A stretch of DNA of 64,000 nt from Apiospora phragmitis (GCA_038363925.1 JAQQWL010000002.1:4464001-4528000); one strand, 5' to 3'. Numbered from the stretch's first letter, positions 11,012-23,654 are shown. A program made the numbers and translations. Notes: a model not told the origin generated them from the sequence alone.

Positions 11012-12157
11012 TTAGACGGAGAGGTCGTCACCCCAGACCTGCTTGGCGATCTCGACGTTGAGGCGGATCTTAGCCCACTGCTCGTCCTCGCTGAGGTCGT
11101 TGCCCTCCATGGTGGAGGAGAAGCCGCACTGGTGGCTGAGGCAGAGCTGCTGCAGGCCGTTGGGGCAGAAGGCGGCGGCCTCGTGGAGGCGCTTGAAAAT
11201 CTCCTCCTTGTCGTCGAGCTGGGGGACCTTGGAGGTCATGACGCCGAGCACGACAACCTTGGAGGCGGGCAGGTGGCGCAGCGGCGAGAAGTCGCCCGAG
11301 CGCGCGTCGTCGTACTCGAGGAAGTAGACGTCGACGTCGAGGTCTTTGAACAGCACCTCGGCGACAGGCTCGTAGCCGCCCTGCGCGAACCACTGCGACC
11401 GGTGGTTGCCGCGGCACAGGTGGATGCCGACGGCCATGTCTTTCGGGCGCTGGCCGATGGCCGCGTTGATGAGCGCCGCGTACTGCTTCGCCAGCTGGTT
11501 CGCGTCGCCGTGCCGCTTCTCGGCCTCGGCCCGCATCCCCTGGTCGCACAGGTACGCCAGGTTCGTGTCGTCGAGCTGGACGAAGCGGCAGCCGGCCGCG
11601 TACAGGTCCGCCAGCTCCTCCTGGTAGACGCGCGCGATGTCGGCGAAAAAGGGCTCCAGGGTCGGGTACGCGGCCTCGTCGATGGTGTCGCGGCCGCCGC
11701 GGAAGTGCAGCATCGTGGGGGACGGGATGCAGACTTTCGTGGTGACCTGGCCCTTGGCGGCGCCGGCGGCGGCGATCTGCGACTCTAGGTACTCGAAGTC
11801 GGCGACCTGGATGGGCTGGGGGTGCGTCACTTTGTCCGTCACGACGAGCCGCGGCGGCATCACGCCGCCCTTGGATTGGTTCGTCGACTGCAGCGCGCCG
11901 CGCGCCTCGACGCCGCCGAGGTGCACCAGGTAGTCGACGTGGAACCACTCGCGGCGGAACTCGCCGTCGGTCACGGCGCGCAGGCCGGCGTCGATCTGCT
12001 TCTTGACGACGGCGGCGATGTGCTCGTCCTCGAGCTTCCTCAGCTCGGCGGCGGAGGCGGCGCCCTCTTTGACTTTCTGGCGCAGGGCCAGGACTTCCTT
12101 GGGCCGGAGGAGGGAGCCGACTTGGTCGGCGCGGTAGACACCGGTGGGTAGAGTCAT
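11012..12157 (-). CDS. MetE C-terminal-domain-like zinc methyltransferase
   Basis: Single exon, 381 residues. It belongs to the UROD/MetE-like superfamily and resembles the stand-alone C-terminal domain of cobalamin-independent methionine synthase (YxjG/YxjH type). These are TIM barrels that transfer a methyl group to a thiol held by zinc. The zinc ligands of the family can be seen: His246 and Cys248 in GIHLCRGN, Glu281 in YFLEYDD and Cys344 in SHQCGF. The N-terminus, YRADQVGSLLRP, is the usual family start, so the ATG at 12157 was chosen over an upstream TTG. The full MetE N-terminal barrel is absent, so true methionine synthase activity is not assured; the methyl donor and acceptor are unknown. 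The gene is strongly GC3-rich, which opens long antisense frames. Confidence 0.9.
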   Translation of the reverse strand: MTLPTGVYRADQVGSLLRPKEVLALRQKVKEGAASAAELRKLEDEHIAAVVKKQIDAGLRAVTDGEFRREWFHVDYLVHLGGVEARGALQSTNQSKGGVMPPRLVVTDKVTHPQPIQVADFEYLESQIAAAGAAKGQVTTKVCIPSPTMLHFRGGRDTIDEAAYPTLEPFFADIARVYQEELADLYAAGCRFVQLDDTNLAYLCDQGMRAEAEKRHGDANQLAKQYAALINAAIGQRPKDMAVGIHLCRGNHRSQWFAQGGYEPVAEVLFKDLDVDVYFLEYDDARSGDFSPLRHLPASKVVVLGVMTSKVPQLDDKEEIFKRLHEAAAFCPNGLQQLCLSHQCGFSSTMEGNDLSEDEQWAKIRLNVEIAKQVWGDDLSV

Positions 12158-13988
12158 AGTAACGAGTGGGTTGTCTGGTTGGTTGGGTGATATGAGGAAG
12201 GGTGGGCGGGCAAACAATAGTGTTGATTCAGGCTACTACTGGTAATCCCGAATATGATAATACGTAATGGTTATGTAGGATTCTAGGTGTGAGATGGAGG
12301 AATAGGTAAAGTAGTCAAGTAAGAGAGAGAATATGTACTTGCAATAGAAGAGTCTTCTATACGAACACGACTCATAGACCTAGCAATACTAATACCAACC
12401 TACCAATTTTCTCAATATTTCCCCCTCCACTGCGGTAACCAGATGAGGGGTCTGTCTACCGGCTCGCTATCTTTTTAGGAGGCCGACATGGAACCGTGGT
12501 ATTAGACCATCCGGGATCTCGGGGTTTCTCTTACTATGAATTTCTGCGGTGGTCATCGTGAATACTTTTACCCCACCTGCCGTGCTTTTCTAACATTTGC
12601 CGTGAGTCTCCACCGTAAGCCACATAGATGACCCGCGGCTAAAAGCGCCCACTTCACTTACACTCACTAAACCACACCGTTTGCCGTTGAGCTGCTGCCC
12701 ACCCACCAAAGAGAGGAGAATGAATGAATTGTGTAGATGGGTGCGGGAGTGGGACGGAGAGGCGGAGAGGCGAAAGGGGGCTGTTTATTTGGTTGGTGAG
12801 GTGAGGCGGGATCTGAGAAGCAAAATATGGGATCTGCTGAATTGAGTGATTGGAAGGCACGACTTGCAGGCGACATGCAGGAGAAAGTTCCTCGGTGATT
12901 CTAGCCCATTTGCCTGCCAGGCTTCACCTTGGATCGATTCATTTGACCCGACAATAAAATTGAGGCCAAGCCACGCTCCGTGCGTGTGTGGCTATTTCAA
13001 AGTCGGCATAAATACGCTAACAGACTTAACGCCGATATCTCCGGGAAAGGGGCCGGTTAAGGAGGGGGAACCAACGTCGAGTGAGATGGGTAGCAAGATC
13101 GCTCGAGTACCCCAATATACCATAAGAACTTCTCGGTTAAGTCTCTACATAGCGCCATTCGCAGTGTTCAAGAACGCTTATGCGCCTCACTCCCAGTTCC
13201 ATTGCAATTGTCGAAGCCCTGCCTCACAGGGAACGAACATCCACCATATATTTTGGTCATCCCTTGTATATTTTACGCAATTTCCTATTACCAGCATCAT
13301 GAAATCGATTCATGTACGTACCGGCGGTATGCCAATCTAGGTCACGATAGCTACAATTACAACAAATACTGCCAAACTCTCCTGACGCCGCCTTTCTTCT
13401 CAAGTTTAGGTTCGGCCATTTTGTGTTCTATGGAGAGACACCTCTGTCAAAATATGCCCTTCTTTTGTAGTATTAGTCGAAGTATTAGTCTGGTCTGCCA
13501 GCGTATTGTAGAGCAAAGAATAATTTGCCGCCTGCAACGGGGGTGATACCTGAGTGTTTGCCCTCCAAGCCAAATAGGGGCATGCCTTTGAACTTTGCAA
13601 AAGCTGCGATGCCTACCCATGTGTCGTTCGTTCTGTCCAAGGTTACGGAAGGGTTATATCAAAGTCGTGCAAAAGGGAAACTCCGAGAATTGAACCAAAT
13701 CTATAATGTGGTATACCTGAAGTTTCATCACCATGGACAAGACCACTTCGTCACCCGTCTTCAGGGGTATTAGAACTGTTCAGAGAGCCAGTCACCCCCA
13801 GTACGATTATGACAAATTGGAATATGGGCTTCATGGGATTTTCGGTGTAGATAACCTCTTTTTCCTACGTATCGGTGTACCTGCTGATAGCTAATCCATT
13901 TGGTCTAGATCAAGCACTGAGCCCAGGCTCTTGCGTGACCACACGCCATGTCTCAGTCGTCGTGTTTTTGCACTTGTTCTTAGCCCCT
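12158..13988. other. Intergenic with coding-like but unresolved fragments
   Basis: No gene can be assembled with confidence. Two short stretches look protein-like. On the minus strand around 13480-13660, a frame reads TWVGIAAFAKFKG...PLFGLEGKHSG, ending ALQYAGRPD, and is broken upstream by a TGA. On the plus strand, 13732-13893 holds a complete 53-codon frame from MDKTTSSPVFRG to IGVPADS. They may be exons or remnants of one locus, or chance. Confidence 0.3.
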
Positions 13989-14186
13989 TCACGAGGACAT
14001 AAGCGTCATTTCCGCAACCTTACAGTTACCACACTTGTAGTGGAAATCCTGCAAAGGCGACGCCCAGCCGGTGACATGAAATCTTCCACAGTGCTTCTCG
14101 GTGTCAAGGCGCTGTGGCCCATCTTTGCATTGGCAGCACACCCATCTTGACACAGTCTTTTCCTCTTTCTTGGTTGTTGGAGGCAT
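13989..14186 (-). CDS. Small CxxC/His protein, probable zinc-binding
   Basis: A 65-residue frame with a clean ATG at 14186. It starts MPPTTKKEEKTVSRWVCCQC and ends KCGNCKV plus a short tail. The Cys/His arrangement, CCxxC near residue 17, HC near 32, H near 37 and CxxC near 52, suggests a small zinc-ribbon-like fold seen in many short fungal proteins of unknown role. There is no signal peptide. A GTAAGG donor-like site overlaps the last CxxC, so an additional 3' exon is possible, although the direct continuation to the stop keeps the motif complete. Confidence 0.5.
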   Translation of the reverse strand: MPPTTKKEEKTVSRWVCCQCKDGPQRLDTEKHCGRFHVTGWASPLQDFHYKCGNCKVAEMTLMSS

Positions 14187-15710
14187 ATTTGGCTGGTGAA
14201 CTCTAGCTGTGTGCGTGTCGGTTTCTGTTGTGCGTTTGTCTGTAATGTTGTTATGGAGGGTCCAGAGATGGCGATGTGTGATACGAAAGGAACTACAACA
14301 TTATGATGGCATAGAAGCCGACTTTATACCTCAGTTCGAATAGAAAGTATCCATGTAACTGACTCAGTTCGTTTGTGGTCCAGAGATGTGAACACTCGCG
14401 AAAATCAAGGAGTCTTGCTCAAGGATCCGTTTCCCTATGGGATTTGCTATCCATCAACCACGATTCCTTGACCTGTGTATGGTTTTTATGGTAAGCCTGA
14501 CCCGTAGAATACGTACTTGACCGTACTTGAAGACTGCCAGTATGTAGGATGGAGTGCCTTATTATCATGCCCCGTCCAGTGGAGTCTTCGATATCTGTCA
14601 TATCAGTCATGACAAACTTCCGTGGTGACTTGGGGCAACAACTCTAGACGTTGTTTTGCCGACTTACCGGTCTGGAATGCTTCCTATGAGATATTGAGTG
14701 GAATCCCGGAGAGTTGGTTCGGTTTGGGTGCTTGTTTTGCTTGGCACATGGACAAGCGAATGTGTAACCTTGTGCAGCTCACTGGTCAGGAGATAACGAA
14801 AATGACAGATTATATTCACAGTCATAATGATTGCTTGAGGCGAAGTTCTCTTGAATGTGGGTGAAATCAATGTCCAGTAAAACGGGAATCTACGGAACTT
14901 ACATACTCACAGATGGACTGAAAACATTAAAAATCATCAGCTCTATTGATAACTATCTACGATGATGCATAGCTAAAATGGTTAGTAATACCGGTTGCCA
15001 GAAGAGCCCAAAGAGAAGAAACCGCTCTGCAATCATGCCGCATAGCAGCAAGTGACTTAGCACTTTCAAGGCGAGGGGGGCTGGTTAGTAAAACCGGTGA
15101 GGTAACAAGGGGGTTCCATGGGACATGGCGAGGTCACTGTAGTGCCTCTGATACATTAGCAGTTGGGCGACAAGTCAGTCACTGGGGTTAGTACGACTTC
15201 CGTAGCGCCCTAAGCTCAAAGCATAACTCATAAATCATCGTTCTCTCTTCAGAAAGTTCGGGGCTTTCAGGGGGAAGGTCAGAATTTATCTCGAGGCTGA
15301 CACTAATGGTTACCGAGAACAAAACTACACAATGTTCGTATCCGGCAGGGGACACTGGCTCGACGCAGTTCATGGTCTAAAATTCTCGGGGCTAGCCCCC
15401 TTTCCCCGTACCTAGTTGGCAGTCTTATATGCCCTATATGCCTGGATATATATTATCAATAACAATCTAAAGCAATAGTATATACAAGCCATGAATTATT
15501 ACATCAAAAGGTGTAAGCTACAATGTATTTCAAGCATGGGAGCAGACTCCTTCTTTCCTAAGGTCGCAGATAAATTTTGACCAAAGGGTGCAGAACTGGC
15601 TACACCTCCCTCAGCCCGTGATGAGTCTCTCAATCTATATCAACATTGTTCTTGTCGTCGGCCCGAAGGCCCTCTCTGTCTTCTTTTGCTTCGCGGAACC
15701 ATCATCGAAC
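14187..15710. other. Intergenic, nothing recognised
   Basis: About 1.5 kb with only short, mutually overlapping frames on both strands (such as 14622-14864 + and 15188-15373 -). None shows a motif, a good start or a splice partner. Confidence 0.45.
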
Positions 15711-17354
15711 CTATCCCGGCAGCGCATCACGAAGCACCATCTGCAGCAACCGCCCCACGGCCTCGTCCGCCTCCTGCGCAGCGCCGCCCGGCGCGGCCGC
15801 ATAGTACGACGCCGGCCGCGCCACCCCTGCCCCAGCTGGTTGAGCAGGTCCGGCAGCGCCGGCCAGTCCTGTCGTGGTCCAGGTGCGCGTACCGGGGGTC
15901 GGGCGGCTGCTGGAGGATCGGGGTCGCGTGCGTCTGGAACCGTCTCGTCTGGCCGTTCAGGTTGACTTTTTATCGGGTCTGGGGGGCCCAGAGGTCGAAG
16001 AAGAAGGGTTGGCCGGCTAGGATGTCTATCATCAGCTGGGCGTTGTTGTTAGCTATTCGGTCGGCTGCTAGGAATATCGTTGTTGCAAGGATGACCGTGC
16101 CAGATCCTTCTGGTGTGTTTCTTATCGTCTAGCTACGGAAAGGGGGGAAATCAACTTGGCGTACCTGTCCCACTGTAAAGAGGTTCTGCGCAACGCCTTT
16201 CTCATCTGGATTGTTATAGTCTCTGAAGTAGCGGGGGGATTAGCTAATGAATACGAGAAATTGAATCGGGCAATCCAGGAGCAGACTTGAAAAAGAACAA
16301 GAAAAAGAAAAAAGGGGAGCGGCCTACAGGTCATTCTCTAATGCCGGCGACCACACTCCAAAGTCAATCAGCTTCAAGATAGGGCTGATCTGGTGCTCAA
16401 ATTCCTGGGCGTTGAGCCCTCCCAGCATCACTAATAAATCGCAAGTCAGTACCGCTGATTCGTTGCATTTCCTTAATCGTAGTAGCAACACGGATATCCG
16501 AGCACGTAACGGTGCATCCCAAGTGACTACTTACCATTGTTCACATGCATGTCGGTGTGTGTGTAAAGTCGGAGGGTGCTTGATTGCCGGCCTGGGATGT
16601 CCTCGAGACTTTGCCCGCCTTCAAATCTCCGGGGAAACGCCATGGCAACGCATGCTCTGGCCACTGTAACCACCTCAAGATGCAATTGTTAGCTCAAGGG
16701 TATCTTGGGCTGTATAGGCAAAACTATACAAGACTGAGAGAAAGTAGGCGTGCGTGAAATAGGGGGGTAGCGAGGGCGAGACGGAAAGACGGAAAGACAG
16801 AAAAGGGGGGCCCTCGTAGAACGTACGGCAAAGAAAGAACCTCCAGAGCAGCCGGTTAGGCAAGCGAGGCGCGCTGTGAGCTTTCGCCTTGTTGAGAAAC
16901 TCCTTCATCGAGCCGTTCTCGAGCAGCTCGATGACCAGCATGGGCCCCAGCAGGTAACCATTCTGCTCGTACTGTTGCCTGGCCGCCTGCCTCCTATCCT
17001 CGTGGTAACGCGGTGCTTCCGCGATGTCGAAGTCGAAAAAAGGGGCTGTTCTCGATTATTATGGGCTGCACAATGTGGACGCCACCCGCAATGCGCTGCA
17101 TGATGATTTATTTGTCCATGGTCAGCCCACTGCTCCCTCTCGTGGTCACTCGTGTTGGCCTGCTTGAGCACGATATCCCGGCTCAATTACCCGCCGGGCG
17201 CGAACTCCTTCAGCCGCACGCAGACGCCGTACGAGCCCGAGCCGACGACGTCAACCCACCTGAAGCGGCGGCTGATGTACGGCGTATTGCGGAAGTACGA
17301 CTGCAACGGATCCAGCTGTTGTTTCGAGGGTCTATGGGCAAAGAAACCCTCCAT
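15711..17354 (-). pseudogene. Decayed fungal protein kinase
   Basis: Remains of a multi-exon protein kinase, read from high to low coordinates. A start ATG at 17354 leads to FRWVDVVGSGSYG (glycine-rich loop), then a TAA at 17187-17189, then SRDIVLKQA (ATP-binding lysine). After further breaks come GGVHIVQPI and the hinge MLVIELLENGSMKEF (16941-16897). Next are the catalytic loop HTDMHVNN (16559-16536), a good intron, and KLIDFGVW (DFG at 16365-16357). The exon DYNNPDEKGVAQNLFTVGQ follows near 16225-16170, and a C-terminal lobe ends RDALPG at 15711. Lesions: at least two stops in the N-lobe, an extra base in the A-run 17036-17041, a TAA after WAPQTR, and a further frame change near 15830. HRD is replaced by HTD, as in some fungal-specific kinases. 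The gene order of motifs is intact, so this was recently a full gene. Confidence 0.8.
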
Positions 17355-18628
17355 AGCTAAGTTTTCTTCTTCTTCATCACATTCTCCCGCCAATAAGTAA
17401 ATTAGCAAAGCGCATTGGCGGACTGGCTAGTTAGAATCATGTCACTTGTGACAAAGCCATTTTTTCCTTCCCTCTAGTTCCACCGGATGCGGTAGGCATG
17501 TCCTGTTCTTTCTGTACGTCCTCAAAGCAAGATATACACGAGGCCCATCTGCCGACAATGAGACAAGGCTTTGTTACGATCATTGTTCTGTCCACTGTTA
17601 TGACTACCAATATACACCTGGTAGACCCGGGTTAATTACAAACCAGTCAATTAGTGTTTGGCCTTTTACTTCATGGCCATCTCACCAACACGATGAAGTT
17701 GCAACAAGAGAGGACTGCATCCCCCTAAATAATCAAAAAACGAAACCAGAAATCAGTTTCATGGAGAAGCAGTGATACTCAAATAGAAAAAAGGCTGTGC
17801 ATAGGAATCGACGCATTAGTCTGATATGCCGGGGGTGCTAATAAGTCTTTTGACACAGAATCTGCACGATGATCTTGTTTTAGGGTTGGAAAAGGGGGGC
17901 GACCCCTGGATTACAACCCTGTCATCTTTAAAAAGAAACCTTCAGCGACCACATCGTACGGCACTCGCAGACATTGTTTCACGATGCCGGATTCCAGATG
18001 GAACACCAAGGGCCTTTTTTTATTTTATTTTTACGAAGGTTAGGCATCTTCTGAGCAAGCATCTTCTATGACCGGACTGGAAACTTCCAAGTTAAGATGT
18101 TTCGTATGGTACTGTTGTAAATGCTGGTCGTACAGCAATTACAGCGTCGGATATCCTGCATAATTGGACATTGCAAAGAGAGCATATAACGACCCAAAGG
18201 ACTTACCAAGCGTGGGTTCATTCTAGTCTATACGGTAATTACTGAGTAATACTTCGGTAAAAGCAGCGCCACAACGTTCAGGGTGATGGCAGTATTATAG
18301 TCAACGAGTAACGGATGAATATGGATTGGAGAGCATTTTATCGTTTATTTTTTCCGCACTCGCACTTCATGAGACTCCTCCTCCAACACCAGCCAGGAAC
18401 CAACCAAGCGACCAAATATAGACAATACGAATAACTAAGTAATAATGATGCCACCCCGTACTCCCAAGAACTACCTCGCTATGCAAGTGTTGAACGCTTT
18501 TTCCAGCATGCTTGTAGTTATGATCATAATCATGATAATCATGAGTAACGGTAGCCTTTCTTCCATCTAGGATTTCATCTAGGATGCAGACATCGTTTTC
18601 GAAGATGTGATCCAGTCAAGCCACCCTC
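17355..18628. other. Intergenic, nothing recognised
   Basis: About 1.3 kb of AT-rich spacer. It contains short A/T runs and ATCATGATAATCATGA-like palindromic stretches near 18521-18545. No supported gene or RNA. Confidence 0.45.
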
Positions 18629-20307
18629 TCATTCCCTTTCCTTCATTATCCTTCCTTCCCTTCCCAATTTTTTTTTCAAATGTTCGAAGCCTCTCAAACA
18701 TTGTATCCGGATGCGGCCCGCGCACTCCCCCCTCTTCTCCTCGTCCCCACCGACGACGTAGACCGGCAGCGGCAGCTCCACCGTCGGCGTCTCGGCCCCC
18801 GAGCTGGTGAGGCACCCCTGCATGGCGATACGGCGGCGCAGGATGTCGTCGTGGATGAGGCGGCGGCGGCCGTCGGCGAAGTTATGGGCCTGCAGCAGCA
18901 TGATGAGGAGGAAGCCCTCGACGATCATGGTCGGCGTGTTGCAGAGCAGCTGGCCCGTCTCGGTCCACTGCATGGCCGACGCGACGACGAGCAGGCTGAC
19001 GACGGACCCGACCGCGACGTAGCTCGAGTACGTGCTGGCGCAGACGCCGGCGATCTTGTTGCTCAGGCGGAGGCCCAGCGGGACCTTGCGGTTCGCGATC
19101 TCGTCCGAGCCCTCAGCCGACGGCATGTCGGCGTCGAGCAGCTTGAAGAGCTGGTAGTCCTGCTCGAGGAGCTGCTGGAAGTGCTGCTTGGCCAGCTCCG
19201 TCTCGCGGTGGTCGACGTTGTTCATGATGAAGCTGTCGATGAAGCCGATGAGGCCCGTGTACGTGCCGATGATGAGCCACCAGTTGTCGTCGAACTCGAG
19301 CTGGTGGCCGATGGCGGCCCAGAGTATGAAGACGGCAGCCGAGATGGTGATACCGATATAACCACCCACGATGTAGGCGTAGATGTCGATGCCCTTCTGC
19401 AGGCGGTTCAGGGTCGGGGGCGTGCTGGCGACCACGGGGTTGGGGGTGTTATCATTGGTGAGGAGGCGCAGTTCCATCTCGATCTCCGCATCGAGCGCGT
19501 CGATATTCTCGATGCACTTTTCCAGGTGCTTGTCGTGCTGCTTGCGGATGTTCTGGAGGAACATGGTCGTGACGGTGATCTGCAGGGCCGTGGCCGTGTT
19601 GACGTACAGCTGCCAGGTGTTGGAGAACTGCAGAGGGGCACCCCAGACAATCCAGGTGATGATTCCGGCCCAGTAGATGGCGAGGAAGTATAGAGACCCG
19701 ACGCCGGCGGCGACGGCATTGGCCACCCTGTCAAAAACACCCTCCTTGGTCTGCAAGGAGTCGAAGATCTGGTGCGCATGCGGACCTGCTTCTTCGTTCG
19801 GAGTCGCTCGCGCTCGGCCGACGACAGGGCAGAGAGCATGCGCTCATTGGACTTGGTGCGGGAGGTCAGAGCGCAGATGCGACCTAGAATGTCCTTGCAG
19901 GAGCCCTGTTGCTGACGAAGCAGGAGGGTGGCCGAGAAGTAGGCCTGGATGGAGGAGACATCCTGGAGAATGACTTGCCAGGTGTCAGTAGGCCCACCCA
20001 CGATTCCCCAAACGCCCCAGGCGATCAGCAGGAGAAAAGTGATACCGAGGGCCCAGCGTGAGCCGGCAGCCCTGACGACAGCGTCCAGAATATTGGTCTT
20101 CTTCTTGGGCGCATCCCTCCGGGGCAGGCTTTCCGTCTGCACAAACATCTCGGGCTTCTGCAGCGAAGTGTCGGTGTCCCAGTGCTTCAGGCCGCCGCCG
20201 GGAGCCCAGCTTGTGGGCGCCGCGGCCTCGGTTGTGTATTGGTTGTCAGGGGCATTCTTGAGGTTGGTCAAGAAGGTCTTCACCCCTTGGATTGGTGAGA
20301 AACCCAT
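18629..20307 (-). CDS. Low-affinity iron permease family membrane protein (one-base break)
   Basis: Polytopic membrane protein of the low-affinity iron permease family (Fet4-like domain), probably a plasma-membrane transporter or sensor. The ATG at 20307 starts MGFSPIQGVKTFLTNLKN; about 559 residues. A recurring unit, two Trp/Gly-rich hydrophobic helices followed by a polar TW or NW and a second helix, is repeated along the chain: AWGVWGIVGGPTDTW, TWIVWGAPLQFSNTW, ILWAAIGHQLEFDDNWW and ASAMQWTETGQLL. At least six membrane spans are visible. The reading frame changes near 19777-19782, between KKQVR and HQIFDSLQTKEGVFDR: one base is missing, and both halves are family-like. The last 40 residues are basic. 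The coding sequence is GC3-rich, with long antisense frames. Confidence 0.83.
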
Positions 20308-20943
20308 GGTGCTAGCTAGGGATCAGACGGCTCTGCGGCTCGGTCAACGGCAAGGGCAATTAGGTGTATGATCAGAGCTTCTCCGGTGAGGCTTGTTTCA
20401 AATAAGAGGTCCTCAGCCTGCTGTAGAGAAGAAACGCTCAGCGCTGTTCATAGGGATGTGATGGTGTGTCGGTTGCCCAGCAAGAGATCGACGACCAAGT
20501 AAACGCCAAGTAGAGCCAAGTGTAAAGAAGCTGTCTTGCCAAGAAGAGTGAGCATTGATGGCATAGTATAGGAATCATAATATGGATAATGGATGTTTTA
20601 TAGATATTCTACCGAGTCGTAGGTTCGGTGGCTATGCTCTTGGCCGGCTCTGCTCAACTTGGACCAAGCAGATCAGGTCCATCTCCGACGAGTGATCACC
20701 CCTCATCCTGGTGGTAGTATCTGAAGTGGCATCTCTGAAATGTGGGAGGTCGCGTGCATCAAGCAGCTCTTACGGATACACCGTCTCGCATTGCAGGACG
20801 TGGGTGCTATTTGCAATATGTATCGTGGTGGAGTTGAGTTGTAGCAGCGTCTTGCGTCGACAAGCGTTGCCCTTGCCCCCAAGCCCCATGTTGGTTTACC
20901 AGTTCTGAGTCCCACCGGTGGATAGTCCTGATGGATAGTCGAC

Positions 20944-20971
20944 AGTGTGTGTGTGTGTGTGTGTGTGTGTG
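20944..20971. repeat. (GT)n microsatellite
   Basis: Uninterrupted GT dinucleotide run of about 14 units, in an intergenic region. Confidence 0.95.
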
Positions 20972-23646
20972 GTCACTCACAAGTTGCAGCTGGCTAGGAT
21001 GCACACACACGCAGCAACTAATGAGCTATCAGCTATTATGCGGATCTTGTCCACACGCGGATGTCGCCAGGTAGCCCCGGACAGGCAAGTCGTCGCAGTA
21101 AGGCCAACGCTACCCAGAAAAAAATCGGTTGACAGCCTCGAACTCAAATTGCAAATGTTCTTGCTGGACAGCTCGAGGCTTCTTTCGTTTCAACCAGCGA
21201 AATATCCGGTCTGGGCATCCGAGGCTGAAACTGCCGATCCCCCCCCCCATTGCGCTACTACGTGAGGCTCACGGGGTCGGCCCTTTCTAGACCCTTGGGC
21301 CAAGCCCAGCAAGCCCAGCCAATGGGGTGGTGGCCAGTTGCAGCAATGCTTCCAAAAATGGCAAGCACATCAGGCCGTGTCCAATCGCAAAACGTCGTGG
21401 TCGACGCCAGTGCTCGCCACCCCTGCGTGTGGTGGTGTGATCGTCGTTGGGCCGATCTGCGGTAGTAGTAATTAAGCTCATGAGAGGCAAGGAGGGGCGC
21501 TGCAGGCCGCGATGGGTCGTAGTGGTCGTAGTGGGCGTAGTGTATGTCATCAGTGGTACTGTAGGCAGTCCCCTCTACATACCCTCTGCAGCACCCTATG
21601 GGCCTTCTTTCAGTAGGCCTTGGGCTGATTGGCCTACAACACCTATGGGCCTCTAGCTGATTGGCCTAGGCCTATGCGAACATACTGTACGACGACATGC
21701 AGCAGCGGCAGATTACTAGTAGATTACCCGGTCCATAGTATATCTCGACGGTTGCATATCCGACCGCGCGCTACTCCGCATCAAGTGTAGCACTGCATGT
21801 TCGTTTGTTAGGAGATGCAACTCTGAACCCCCAATCTCTCTCTGCTTTTCGAGGGAAATCAGAGTGCTACTTGCCAAAATACTGCGGCGGGTGGCAGACG
21901 GCTATCAGATTTCCCGGCGTGCATCCTGCAGCGAGATGGAGAAGATATGTGCATGGCTAGATGGTTGACTCGCGGGCAATAAAAACCTCGTCTCGTCCTT
22001 CCCTTCCCTCAGGCTTCCCCCCTCAACATAGGCGCCTTGGCGCATACAATGCAGGATGCAGACTGCAGCGCACTGGAGAAGATAGGATGGATAACCTCGT
22101 CTCATCCTGCCCTCGAGTCAAAACAACGCATACGCGCCAGATGCGCCCAATAGTCCACAGAGTGACGAGTCACGACGACCCAGCCACACCCTGGACCGTC
22201 TGAAGCAACCTCGACAAAGGCTGCTTCTATTTGCAATTTATGTAACCGTTTCCACCGACGCACATGAACATCAGGCGCCACACACAGCTTCGAAATGGCA
22301 GGTCGAACCAATTTGACATCTCGTCTTCTGCGTCTTATCAGATCGAAATGACCTCAATGTGGGAAGAGAAGGTTGCATTTGTCGTCGCTCGGGGTTTCGC
22401 GGGCCTCTGCGGCCCGAGACGTCCCTGGAGCCTGGTGTGGGCATTATCGCGTAACTCTGCAGACGGCTACGACGTACAACATCCTATTTCACGCCGATCC
22501 CTAACCCTAGCCATGGATCCGCACCATATGAGACATGGAGGTTTTCGAAATATCATTAACTGACCCATGTCATTATCCAGTTCGAACTGATCTGGCTGTG
22601 CTGGGGCTTGCACCGTCCGAAGAGAGCGGTGATTTCTCCTGCAGATAGGTAGGTTTTGACGACGTTTTCCCTTCGCCTTCTTCGAAAAACGTTCGATAGC
22701 TGCGGCTAACACTACTTCACTAGAGGGGATTCACGCATACGAAACTGGGTCGTCTCGCGACGGCTTGCTGTTGCTGTTGTAGATATCCCCCATCCATGGA
22801 TCTAACCAGGACGTCGGATCGGGGGAGCCGCTGCTTGTCAGTATGAGGCAACATTCCTGTCGCTCTTCCTCTTGAGATCTCCAAATCGGCATCTTCGTAG
22901 CCGAGATCAACTACACACCATCGGCTACGGTATACCTGATCGACGCTGATTCTGGCAGTGGCGCACGTTGATAACATCATTGGAAAGCCAACATGTCACC
23001 CAAATGTTCATACGACCAGCGCCTCGCTCGAGCTCTAGCGCTAGCCTGAGCCACCTACTGCCGTCCTTTAGGTATCTTCCTCGCTAGCATCCGTGGAGTC
23101 TGGCAAATAATAACTGCCCATAAACCAATACTATCGTTTGACCCTAGGAACCTGCTGCCATTCGGGTTATCGCGCCATTGCAGGCAAAGTGGAAAACTAC
23201 ACGAGACTGCCTGTCCTCTGGCTCCTCTCTGCCAAAGATAGTCTATTTCGGGCAATGTTGGCATCCAAGCCTCCTCATTGGCTCAGCTTCGGTCTAAGTC
23301 AACAACGAGAAATAGCCGAGAACGGTAAACGATGAGTATAAAGACTCCAGAGGACGGAGATATAACCGGAAAGGGACATGATCAACCTTACTCCGACGAC
23401 CTCGCATAGCCCCACGGCTCTCTGATCGTGGCTGCCGGCGTGCGGCTTCTCGCTCAGGGTTCTAACCAGGGGTGCCAACCACTCGCCGGAGCAAGCTGCG
23501 AGCCCCCCGTAATCATATGGGGGTCGAGGAAGAGGGGATCGTGAACTGCCGCCATGACCCGGTTCATGACTCTTGCCACATACTACTGGCCCATCGCGAG
23601 TGTACACCTGCGATGCGATCAAAGATTCCACCTTGGCTGTAGGCAA

Positions 23647-23654
<8 letters not shown>

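Noticed and set aside
10973..11788. 271-codon open frame on the plus strand
   Set aside because: It is antisense to the MetE-like gene, is made of Val/Glu/Leu-rich low-information sequence and arises from strong GC3 bias of the real gene.
18680..19693. 337-codon plus-strand frame
   Set aside because: Antisense shadow of the iron permease gene, with the Arg/Asp/Val composition typical of GC-rich antisense frames and no motif.
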